Positions 56,200-64,000 of a stretch of 64,000 nucleotides of DNA are shown piece after piece. The translations under genes were made by a program, and so were the position numbers. Position 1 is the stretch's first letter; every line of letters begins with the position of its first letter. Origin of the DNA: Litsea cubeba. Lineage: Eukaryota > Streptophyta > Magnoliopsida > Laurales > Lauraceae. The stretch is taken from contig CM022949.1 in NCBI GenBank assembly GCA_012931725.1, forward strand, positions 7,371,529 through 7,435,528. The letters run 5' to 3'. Below the pieces are notes generated by a model. It was not told the DNA's origin, searched no databases, and saw only the letters and a list, made by a program, of their open reading frames with translations.

Positions 56200-57378
56200 A
56201 TGCCTCGTGATATTGATCCCGCATAGAGCTTTGGTGAGGCAGTTGAGAACAACATGTTAAAAATCAAATGCAAGTTTTGTGGGAAAGTGACCAATGGGGG
56301 CATTACAAGATTCAAGCACCATTTGGGCCACATTTCTGGCAATGTTGCTGGCTGTACCGAAGCACCAAGGGAAGTCAGGGAACAAATGAAAGCTTTGGTT
56401 AGCCAAAGCAAAGCTAGAAAGGTAGAGATAAAAGAAAAGAGGCAGCAAGATGTTGATGCTGCCCGTTATGATGTATTTGGGGATGAAGGTTTTGATGATG
56501 AAGATGCACAGATGGAGGCTGCACGCCGAGAGTCCGTCATGAGTCATCAAGAAGAATATGAACGTCGTGCATTTGCTGGAAGCAGCAAAAATTATGATGT
56601 AGGGGGCTCATCTGCTGTGCCAAGCAGGGGCAAGGCCATTGCGGGGGCAATGCGTAGGGCATTTAGCACCCGGAAACGGGATGTTGATGTAGAAATTATT
56701 TCTACTAGAAGAGCAGCTCCTCCCTCTGTTGATCCTCTAGCACATAGAAAAGAGGGAGCTAAACAACCAAATATAGCAAGTGTTATGAAAGGGGCAATGA
56801 AGTCTGCAAGAGATAGGTTAGCCAAAGCTACAGCGAAATGACTAATTCACAAGAACATACCACCAACAGCAATAGATTCCCCTTATTTCCAAACAATTCT
56901 TGATGTTGCCGCTGAAGCTGGGCGGGGAATACAGTCGCCCTCTGTTTATGATGTGGGCACTAAATATCTCGAAGAGGAATATAAAGAAATAAAGGCATGG
57001 GTGGAGACCTTTAGGCCCATGTGGCAACATAATGGAGTCACCATTATGTGTGATGGGTGGACCAGCGGCACACAAACACAATTAATAAACTTTTTGGTAC
57101 ATTCAGTCTCTGGGTGTGTTTTTGTGAAGTCCGTGGATGCATCTGAGCATAGACGGACAGCTAAATATATACACTCTTATGGACAAGGTTGTAGAGACTG
57201 TGGGAGAGGAGCATGTTGTACAGATGGTTACAGATAATGGCGCCAATTTCAAGGCAGCCGGTGTGATGTTGGAGAAAAAGAGGCCTCATCTGTTTTGGAC
57301 TCCATGTGCAGCACACTGTATAGATCTCATTATGGAAGAGATTGGAAGGAAGAAGAAAATTGTTGAAGTTATCATGAT
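56200..57378 (+). pseudogene. hAT transposase (BED finger and DUF659), broken
   Basis: ATG at 56200 is followed by a TAG after eight codons (MPRDIDPA*). The frame continues with a BED-type zinc finger (CKFCGKVTNGGITRFKHHLG…C, around 56260-56355), an acidic stretch and a Ser/Arg-rich linker to TGA at 56839-56841. Still in the same frame, a DUF659 domain follows (PYFQTILDVAAEAG, VTIMCDGWTSGTQ). A frameshift near 57160 moves it to another frame (EEHVVQMVTDNGANFKAAG, FWTPCAAHCIDLIMEEIG). The gene is cut at 57378 by the copia LTR. Two stops, one frameshift and one insertion mean it is dead. The hAT dimerisation domain lies outside. Confidence 0.85.
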
Positions 57379-58503
57379 TGTTGGAATTTGAGATGACTTG
57401 AGAAGTCTTTTGATGAATTGAAGAATTAGTATCTCAAGTATTGATTTGAGTTGGAATTATTGTCAACACATTGTCACAAGCATGATGATAGTAGGCTAGT
57501 GTTGAAAGAGCTGAAAAGAAGAAACAGAATTGAAACAGTCAGGAATTCAGAATTCCTGAAGCAGAGCACGCGGTCGACCGGGCACCCCATGCGGTCGACC
57601 GAGCAAGAAGAAACCTGCAGAAACAGATTTAGGCACCTCTCAGTTATTTTCGTGACACAGTGTGTCTTCGGTCGACCGGGACCCCAGGATGTCGACCGAG
57701 CTCGATAGTTGTCTAACTCCAGATAGTGTATGATGTCGACCGGGCACAGTATGATGTCGACCGAGCACGGGAACCAGAGTTGCGCAGAATTAGAAGTTTT
57801 GCACGAAAATTCAGCACTCTTATCTATTTCATTTGGGACTCTTTCTAAACGAATTGTAGCCTGTTTTAAATACAATTAAGGGTTACTATAACCTATATAA
57901 AGGCATGTATGGGTCGTTCTAAAGACACACCAGAAGAGAAGAGTTTTAGAGAGAAAATTGAGAGAGTTCTTGAGAGAAAGAAGTGCTGTTGCTGTGTGCT
58001 GTTGTGCTGCATCTTTCTACAGCAAGTGAGGACGAGGATGTGCTCTTGAAGATGATGTTTTCGTCCATGAGTTAAGTGTCTCTCTGTTTATGCTTTAATT
58101 TCAATTTGTAAGGGATTGAGAGAGAGAGAATTGTAGAAGGGAAGGGCTGTAGACAGAGTTTATCTTCTATTCTGTTTTTACATCAAGTTGGTGCTTGATG
58201 TCTGGGGTTTGGTGATCCTATCTGTGGGTGCAGATAAATTGTAAGGGGAGTCGGTGCTTCCTAGATAGTTGGTGCTATCTGAAACTAAGGGTTGGTGCTC
58301 TTTGTCGTTGGTGCGACTAAATATATTCAGACCTGTACCGGATCGGTGTTCGGACGGTTTTGATCCGTGGACGTAGCCTTTTGGTGAACCACGTTAAATC
58401 TGGTGTCATTGTGTGGTTTGACTTGTTTTGTTGTTGAATTGGACCTGTTTTTAGAAATCACTGATTCACCCCCCCCCCCTCTCAGTGATCGCGGTATCCA
58501 ACA
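57379..58503 (+). repeat. 5' LTR of the young copia element
   Basis: 1125 bp, from TGTTGGAATTTGAG to GCGGTATCCAACA. The first half carries paired GGTCGACCG/TGTCGACCG palindromes between about 57570 and 57765. CTATATAAAGG at about 57893-57903 is a likely TATA box. A C11 run (about 58469-58479) lies near the end. Confidence 0.95.
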
Positions 58504-58504
58504 A

Positions 58505-58517
58505 TTGGTATCAGAGC
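58505..58517 (+). promoter_or_regulatory. Primer-binding site of the young copia element
   Basis: TTGGTATCAGAGC one base after the LTR end, the standard copia initiator tRNA-Met site. Confidence 0.9.
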
Positions 58518-58628
58518 GAGGCTCCCTTGATCAGTTTAATACGCTAAGGGTGATCTCTTGTCAAATCACATGGCAGTCAATACAGCCCTCTGTTTGATGG
58601 TTCTAATTACTCTTTTTGGAAGATTAGG

Positions 58629-59543
58629 ATGCAAGCCTTCATCAAATCTCTTGGCTATGATGTTTGGGAGGCTGTCAGAGCCGGTTACAATGCTGCCACC
58701 GTACCCAATGATACAGCATCGAAGAAGTTGGCAGACAACGACTCCAAGGCGCAGAATGCACTCTTTAGTGGCCTTGTGGACAGCGAGCTTGTCAAAGTAA
58801 TTGCATGCAAAACAGCCAAGGAAATTTGGGACAAGTTGCAAAGCATACATGAAGGTGATGAGAAGATTAAAGAAGCCAAATTGCAAACTCATCGCTCTCA
58901 ATTCGAGTCTCTTCGCATGGAGGAAAGCGAGAATGTTGACTCGTATATGCAACGAGTGAATGAAGTCACGAATGACATTCATGGACTAGGGGAGGAGATT
59001 AAAGAGCCGGTCATCGTCAAAAAGGTTCTAAGATCTCTTCTTCCCCGGTTTGATTCAAAAGTCTCAGCCATCGAAGAAGCCAAAGATCTGAATGCATTTT
59101 CCATGGATGAATTACATGGTTCTCTAACTGCCTATGAGATGCGCATAGGAAAGACGTCTTCATCTGATAAAGAAGCGGCCTTCAAAGTTCAGAAAAAGGC
59201 AAAAGAGACTGCTGGTCATGATGTTGATTCTGATGATGATGAGCTTGAGGCTCAATTTGTTAGAAAATTGAAGAAAGGAAGCAATGGCAAGTACAAAGGG
59301 AAGCTACCCTTTAAATGCTTCAATTGTGGAGGTGTTGGTCACTTTGCTGCGAAGTGTCCGCTAAAAGAAGACAATGATAATGACTCTTATTTGAAAAGAG
59401 TAAAGGAAAGAGAAATTTCAGAAAAAGAGGCAAAGCTAAAAACTTTCTATGTCAACAAGATGACAGCACGTCTGAATCTTCAGACGATGATGAATCAACC
59501 GAAGCTCTCTTCATGGTCACTGTTGAAGAAGAAGAAGAGCTAG
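58629..59543 (+). CDS. copia Gag (UBN2 type)
   Basis: A frame of 304 residues from ATG 58629. The UBN2 capsid region has KTAKEIWDKLQSIHEGDEK and FESLRMEESENVDSYMQRV. The knuckle CFNCGGVGHFAAKC is near residue 235. The frame is open further upstream (SPLFDGSNYSFWKIRM, usual gag N-terminal sequence) with no ATG. A TTG at 58558 sits where an ATG (TTGTCAAATCAC) would be expected, in a frame two bases off, so the true gag start appears lost or shifted. Downstream the natural continuation lies in the -1 frame from about 59460, so the last ~28 residues are off-frame. Confidence 0.85.
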   Translation: MQAFIKSLGYDVWEAVRAGYNAATVPNDTASKKLADNDSKAQNALFSGLVDSELVKVIACKTAKEIWDKLQSIHEGDEKIKEAKLQTHRSQFESLRMEESENVDSYMQRVNEVTNDIHGLGEEIKEPVIVKKVLRSLLPRFDSKVSAIEEAKDLNAFSMDELHGSLTAYEMRIGKTSSSDKEAAFKVQKKAKETAGHDVDSDDDELEAQFVRKLKKGSNGKYKGKLPFKCFNCGGVGHFAAKCPLKEDNDNDSYLKRVKEREISEKEAKLKTFYVNKMTARLNLQTMMNQPKLSSWSLLKKKKS

Positions 59544-62500
59544 ATCCGGAAGAGGAAGAGGAGGCTGAAGTCAATCTTGAAGAGGAACTCATAGCCGCAC
59601 TTGAGGAGCTTAGCATGGAACGCAAAACAAGTAAGAAAAATCTGAAACTTCTCCATGAATCTGAAAGTTCTATTATTGCTTTGAAAACTCAAGTAGAAGA
59701 ATATAAAAGAATGGTAGAAGTCCTTGAAAACCAAATTAGTATCAAAAAGGAAGAGGCTATGAAACTTGAAACTGAGATCGCTAGAGCAAAGGCTGAAAAT
59801 TTGGAAAATAGCAAAAAACTCAAAGCGCTCCAAGCGATTGAAGGGACTATGAAACTCAATGAACTACTGAAAGTTCAAAGACCTGCCCACTTCAGATTTG
59901 GTCTAGGATTTGAGAAAGGTGAATCCTCTAAGATTGCACCTCCTGAAAAGAAAGAGTTTGTGAAGCAAGTCACTGCACCTTCTAACTCTATGAAGCCCAC
60001 TCAACCTAGAAAGGAGTCCATTCCTGTTAAAAAGGTAATGAAGACTAACCAGCCACAAAGAAGATACAAATTCTATGGTTATTGCTTTCATTGTAATATG
60101 TTTGGACATAAAAGAGCTGATTGCAAATTCTATGTAAGAAACAGCCCATTTGTAACTAGGAATCCTTTTTCAATCCTAAACAGCCACAAAATTGAGTGCT
60201 ATATGTGTCATAATTATGGACACTTGGCTAGGGATTGTAGGTTGCATATTGCTAACAAATTTCAGGTTGAAAAGAAACCCAAGTTAGTCAAGGCTTGGAG
60301 AGCAAAGCAAAGTGCAGAAAGTCCCAAAGAATCTCTCATTGTGCAAATGGCATTCAATGCACAAAAGAAGGCAGCACCATGGGTCCTTGATAGTGGTTGT
60401 TCAAGCCATATGACTGGTGATAAAGAGAAATTCATCAAATTACAGCACTATGAAGGCGGTTCAGTGAAGTTTGGCAACAATGATGGTGCCAAAATCTGCG
60501 GAAAAGGTGTTATTCAGCTTATGGCAAACAAGATCAGATCGGAAGAAGTCTTATATGTGTCTGGATTGAGACACAACCTGCTTAGTGTGAGCCAGATCTG
60601 TGACAAGGGTCACGAAGTTATCTTCACAAAGAATGGGTTTGCCATCAAGAAGAGTAGCAACGGCAAAACAGTGGCAACTGGATCAAGAACTGCTGGAAAT
60701 CTCTATACATTGTCAGATGGAGCTGAAAAGACCTGCTTGATGAGTCGGACAGAGGAAAGTTGGTTGTGGCACAAACGCCTTGAGCATCTAAGCTTTGATA
60801 ACATGTCAAAGATTTGCAATTCAAAGGCTGTAAGAGGGATGTCTACAATTGAAAAGCCTTCCAATCCCATTTGCGACTCTTGCCAAAAGGGAAAGCAAAC
60901 GAGGGTTATGTTCAAGTCAAAGGAGCATCATTCCAAGAAACCTCTTGAGCTAGTGCACACTGATCTCTGTGGACCGATGCGAACTCAAAGCACCAATGGA
61001 GATAAGTATTTCATGTTATGCATTGATGATTATACTCGTATGACATGGGTATTGTTTCTTAAGCATAAGCATCAAGCACTTGATCGTTTTAAAGTGTTTA
61101 AAGCACAGGTTGAGAATCAATTGGAAAAACGTATCAAGATTTTAAGGTCTGATCGTGGAGGCGAGTTCACATCTGAAGAGTTCACTAAATATTGTGAACA
61201 TCATGGCATTCAAAGACAGTACTCAGCCCCTAGAACTCCACAGCAAAATGGAGTTGTGGAACGGAAGAATCGCACCGTACAAGAGATGGCTCGTACGATG
61301 CTAAGTGAAAGCAAGATGGCTGACAAGTATTGGAAAGAGGCAATTCATACGGCTGTATACATTCAAAATCGATGCTTGATCAGGCCACATGAAGACAAAA
61401 CTCCCTATGAGCTATGGTTTGGAAGAAAAGCAACAGTCAAGCACTTCAGAGTCTTCGGCAGCAAGTGTTACATCAAGCGGCTCGAACAAAATCCGGGCAA
61501 ATTTGAAGAAAGAGCTGACGAAGGTATATTTCTGGGTTACTCCTCTACTAGCAAGGCATATAGGTGTCTTAACAAAAGAACCGGAAAAATCATAGAAAGT
61601 GCTGATGTAAGAATAGATGAGAATATTGAACCAAAGAATGCAACTCATAATGACAGTCCAGTTTATGAGGACTCGAGTGAGATTGATGATGAGATGGCTG
61701 AATCTAATGATTCTGAGAAATCAAAGGATGACTCAGAAGATACTTCACCTAAGAAGCACAGCACTTGGGTAGAGCAACACCCTAAGGATCAAATCATTGG
61801 AGATCCTAAGGCAGGCGTTCAAATTAGACAAAGTGTAGTTAGCAATTACTCACTTGTGTCCACCATTGAATCCAAGACTATGGCTGAAGCCAGTCTCGAT
61901 GAAAGTTGGTTGAAAGCTATGCATGAGGAGTTGGAGCAAATTGAGAAGAACTCAACATGGGAACTTGTTCCTAGACCTACTGATAAGAATGTTATTGGTA
62001 CTAAATGGGTCTTTCGGAATAAGCTGAATGAAGATGGTCAAGTCATTAGAAACAAAGCAAGGTTGGTTTGTAAAGGCTATGCTCAAGTTGAAGGCATAGA
62101 TTTTGAAGAGACCTTTGCACCGGTGGCTCGTCTGGAAGCTATTCGTATGTTTCTTGCATTGGCAGCATACAAAACCTTCAAGGTATTTCAGATGGACGTA
62201 AAGTCAGCTTTCTTGAATGGTTTACTTGAAGAAGAGGTCTACATTGAGCAACCTGATGGTTTTCTCATCAGCAAAAATTCAGATCTAGTGTGCAAATTGA
62301 AAAAGGCTCTTTATGGACTGAAACAAGCGCCAAGGGCATGGTATGCAAGGCTGGATCTCTATCTCCGCAAGATCGGTTTTGGAAAAGGAATGGTTGATAG
62401 CAATCTGTATGTCAAAACTAAGTTAAGCAAACAGCTGGTTGTCATTGTTTATGTTGATGACATAATCTTTGGTGGCAATGATGAGGAGATGTGCAGGAAT

Positions 62501-63403
62501 TTTGCTGAAGAGATGAAGAAAGAATTTGAAATGTCAATGCTTGGAGAACTAAAGTTCTTTCTTGGTTTACAAGTTCAGCAGCTGAAACATGGCATCTTCA
62601 TATCACAAATGAAGTACATTAAGGAAATGCTGAAACGGTTCAATATGGAAGACAGCAAGCCAGTGAGCACACCAATGTCAACGAACACGAAGCTTAGCAA
62701 AGATGATAAGGCCTCGTCCGTTGATCATACCACCTATCGCTCTATGATAGGAAGCTTGCTCTACTTGACTGCTACAAGACCAGATCTTCTACAAGCAGTA
62801 TGTATGGTTGCACGTTTTCAAGCAGCACCAACTGAAACGCACCTTACAGCAGTGAAAAGAATCTTTCGATATCTGAAAGGTACTATGGAGCTTGGTATCT
62901 GGTATCCCAAAGGCAAATCCTTCACTCTTGTTGCATATTCTGATGCCGATTGGGCTGGATGCGTAGATGATCGCAAGAGTACTAGCGGCGGCGCATTTTA
63001 TCTTGGAGAAAGATTAGTTGCTTGGCATAGTAAGAAGCAAGACTCAGTATCCCTTTCGACAGCGGAAGCGGAATATATTGCAGCGGCAACTTGTTGTACG
63101 CAAGTGTTATGGATGCGGCAAATGCTCTCTGATCTAGGAGTTCCTACAACGGATCCTACGCCGATCCTATGTGACAACACGAGTGCAATTCATATATCTA
63201 AGAATCCTGTTCAGCACTCTCGAACAAAGCATGTAGCAATTCGTTATCATTTTCTTAAAGATAAAGTTGCTGATGGAGAGGTCAAGTTGGAATATGTTCT
63301 AACAACTGAGCAAGTGGCTGATATTTTCACGAAACCTCTGCCAAAGGAAGTCTTCGAGTATCTCCGGAAAAAGTTAGGAGTTACTCACTCTCCTAAACCG
63401 TAG
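59513..63403 (+). CDS. copia Pol polyprotein, intact
   Basis: A continuous 1296-residue frame. The first ~130 residues are the acidic, coiled-coil C-terminal part of gag (EEELIAALEELSMERK…, LNELLKVQRPAH). Two CCHC knuckles follow (CFHCNMFGHKRADC, CYMCHNYGHLARDC). Then come protease (VLDSGCSSHMTG), integrase (LWHKRLEHLS…CDSCQKGK; core Asp in DDYTRMTW, DRGGEF and Glu in NGVVERKN), RT (FQMDVKSAFLNGLLEEEVY, active site YVDDIIFGG) and RNase H (YSDADWAGCVDDRKSTSGG). The end is the usual ADIFTKPLPKE. All catalytic residues are present. It overlaps gag by 31 bases in the -1 frame. The annotated ATG is internal; the frame is probably entered from gag. Confidence 0.93.
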   Translation: MVTVEEEEELDPEEEEEAEVNLEEELIAALEELSMERKTSKKNLKLLHESESSIIALKTQVEEYKRMVEVLENQISIKKEEAMKLETEIARAKAENLENSKKLKALQAIEGTMKLNELLKVQRPAHFRFGLGFEKGESSKIAPPEKKEFVKQVTAPSNSMKPTQPRKESIPVKKVMKTNQPQRRYKFYGYCFHCNMFGHKRADCKFYVRNSPFVTRNPFSILNSHKIECYMCHNYGHLARDCRLHIANKFQVEKKPKLVKAWRAKQSAESPKESLIVQMAFNAQKKAAPWVLDSGCSSHMTGDKEKFIKLQHYEGGSVKFGNNDGAKICGKGVIQLMANKIRSEEVLYVSGLRHNLLSVSQICDKGHEVIFTKNGFAIKKSSNGKTVATGSRTAGNLYTLSDGAEKTCLMSRTEESWLWHKRLEHLSFDNMSKICNSKAVRGMSTIEKPSNPICDSCQKGKQTRVMFKSKEHHSKKPLELVHTDLCGPMRTQSTNGDKYFMLCIDDYTRMTWVLFLKHKHQALDRFKVFKAQVENQLEKRIKILRSDRGGEFTSEEFTKYCEHHGIQRQYSAPRTPQQNGVVERKNRTVQEMARTMLSESKMADKYWKEAIHTAVYIQNRCLIRPHEDKTPYELWFGRKATVKHFRVFGSKCYIKRLEQNPGKFEERADEGIFLGYSSTSKAYRCLNKRTGKIIESADVRIDENIEPKNATHNDSPVYEDSSEIDDEMAESNDSEKSKDDSEDTSPKKHSTWVEQHPKDQIIGDPKAGVQIRQSVVSNYSLVSTIESKTMAEASLDESWLKAMHEELEQIEKNSTWELVPRPTDKNVIGTKWVFRNKLNEDGQVIRNKARLVCKGYAQVEGIDFEETFAPVARLEAIRMFLALAAYKTFKVFQMDVKSAFLNGLLEEEVYIEQPDGFLISKNSDLVCKLKKALYGLKQAPRAWYARLDLYLRKIGFGKGMVDSNLYVKTKLSKQLVVIVYVDDIIFGGNDEEMCRNFAEEMKKEFEMSMLGELKFFLGLQVQQLKHGIFISQMKYIKEMLKRFNMEDSKPVSTPMSTNTKLSKDDKASSVDHTTYRSMIGSLLYLTATRPDLLQAVCMVARFQAAPTETHLTAVKRIFRYLKGTMELGIWYPKGKSFTLVAYSDADWAGCVDDRKSTSGGAFYLGERLVAWHSKKQDSVSLSTAEAEYIAAATCCTQVLWMRQMLSDLGVPTTDPTPILCDNTSAIHISKNPVQHSRTKHVAIRYHFLKDKVADGEVKLEYVLTTEQVADIFTKPLPKEVFEYLRKKLGVTHSPKP

Positions 63404-63649
63404 GAGTTGTGCTTGAAAGGGGGAGCAATGCATTCATTGAATATCCTATTCGCTCCTCGGTTTGGTCCCTTTGGACTTGTTGTCAAAGGGGGAGAGATGT
63501 TATGCTATGATAGCAAGGAGAGATGTTATGCTATGAAAGCTAGGAAGAGATTGTTGACAGTGCATGGTTGTTATTTCAGAATTTCAGAATTGGTTCCAAG
63601 TGAGTGTTGAAGTTCCAATAGTGTTGCCAACAATTCCAAAGGGGGAGAT
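63404..63649 (+). other. 3' untranslated part of the young copia element
   Basis: Three GGGGGAG purine runs (about 63420, 63489 and 63641) occur. The last one, next to the LTR, is the working polypurine tract; the others may be extra or former ones. Confidence 0.7.
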
Positions 63650-64000
63650 TGTTGGAATTTGAGATGACTTGAGAAGTCTTTTGATGAATTGAAGAATTAG
63701 TATCTCAAGTATTGATTTGAGTTGGAATTATTGTCAACACATTGTCACAAGCATGATGATAGTAGGCTAGTGTTGAAAGAGCTGAAAAGAAGAAACAGAA
63801 TTGAAACAGTCAGGAATTCAGAATTCCTGAAGCAGAGCACGCGGTCGACCGGGCACCCCATGCGGTCGACCGAGCAAGAAGAAACCTGCAGAAACAGATT
63901 TAGGCACCTCTCAGTTATTTTCGTGACACAGTGTGTCTTCGGTCGACCGGGACCCCAGGATGTCGACCGAGCTCGATAGTTGTCTAACTCCAGATAGTGT
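63650..64000 (+). repeat. 3' LTR of the young copia element (partial)
   Basis: Starts TGTTGGAATTTGAG and by eye matches 57379-57729 base for base up to the window edge. Confidence 0.95.

Larger units (their letters stand above)
54045..57378 (+). mobile_element. hAT-family transposon, decayed, 5' border uncertain, cut by a copia insertion
   Basis: A GC-rich start with CGGCCG-type repeats (54060-54150) and a palindromic TATA region (GGGGTATAAAACCCC, about 54166-54180) precedes a leader, a tandem array (54544-56080) and a BED-finger/DUF659 transposase frame. The 3' part of the gene is displaced by the copia element at 57379 and lies outside the window. The 5' terminal inverted repeat was not identified. 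Confidence 0.65.
57379..64000 (+). mobile_element. Young full-length Ty1/copia retrotransposon (3' LTR cut by window edge)
   Basis: The 5' LTR (57379-58503), primer site, gag, a 1296-codon pol, polypurine tract (AAAGGGGGAGA, about 63638-63648) and 3' LTR start (63650) are all present in copia order. The 351 visible bases of the 3' LTR appear identical to the 5' LTR, indicating very recent insertion. The site is inside the hAT transposase gene. The expected 5 bp duplication is ATGAT (57374-57378), with its partner outside the window. Confidence 0.95.

Noticed and set aside
57451..57708. 85-codon frame in the copia LTR, repeated identically at 63722-63979
   Set aside because: The repetition only reflects identical LTRs. 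The sequence is U3 DNA with palindromes, not a protein family.

Overview
This is nuclear DNA from a flowering plant. The evidence is GT-AG-spliced genes for plant families (an mTERF protein, a KIN-1-type kinesin, an SBT3-type subtilase), plant Ty3/gypsy and Ty1/copia retrotransposons, an Au-like SINE, and MULE and hAT elements. The species cannot be named from the sequence.

Layout. 1-4010: left-truncated minus-strand Ty3/gypsy element (RT, protease, gag, PBS, 5' LTR) abutting the promoter and first exon of an interrupted host gene (exon 1 at 4141-4073). 4.3-9.2 kb: intergenic DNA with a fold-back MITE, a small palindrome, and a second MITE split by a 1.8 kb LTR-like insert. 9.2-9.7 kb: small two-exon gene of unknown function. 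11.5-14.9 kb: long-TIR MULE-like element with a solo LTR nested in its left arm. 16.06-16.67 kb: non-autonomous hAT element ending 112 bp before the start codon of an mTERF gene (16780-18360). 18.4-22.9 kb: intergenic DNA with a 212 bp TRIM/solo LTR and MITEs. 23-29.5 kb: kinesin gene with 16 coding exons (506 aa), carrying a SINE and a G32 tract in one intron. 30.7-32.2 kb: a copia LTR and a MULE-type MITE with a 9 bp target duplication. 34.6-51.5 kb: subtilase gene (10 coding exons, 769 aa) split by one 11.1 kb intron. 51.5-54 kb: intergenic DNA with LTR debris. 54-57.4 kb: decayed hAT transposase gene preceded by a 153 bp tandem array. 57.4 kb to the end: very young copia element inserted into the hAT gene, its 3' LTR cut by the window edge.

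The host genes are unrelated single-copy genes (predicted organelle nucleic-acid binding, microtubule motor, secreted protease). They are not an operon or pathway. I see no CRISPR array and no obvious new multi-gene system. The most unusual content is structural. The 11.1 kb subtilase intron holds a 16-monomer satellite with a hexameric higher-order repeat (about 900 bp). It also holds a MITE split by a recently inserted copia element that lacks almost all of gag, plus a second SINE. The hAT gene carries an independent array with a four-monomer (about 613 bp) higher-order period.

Exon structures were joined by reading splice sites and checking frame. Both multi-exon genes close in frame over their whole length, which is strong internal support. 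Family names rest on recalled motifs, not on database searches.
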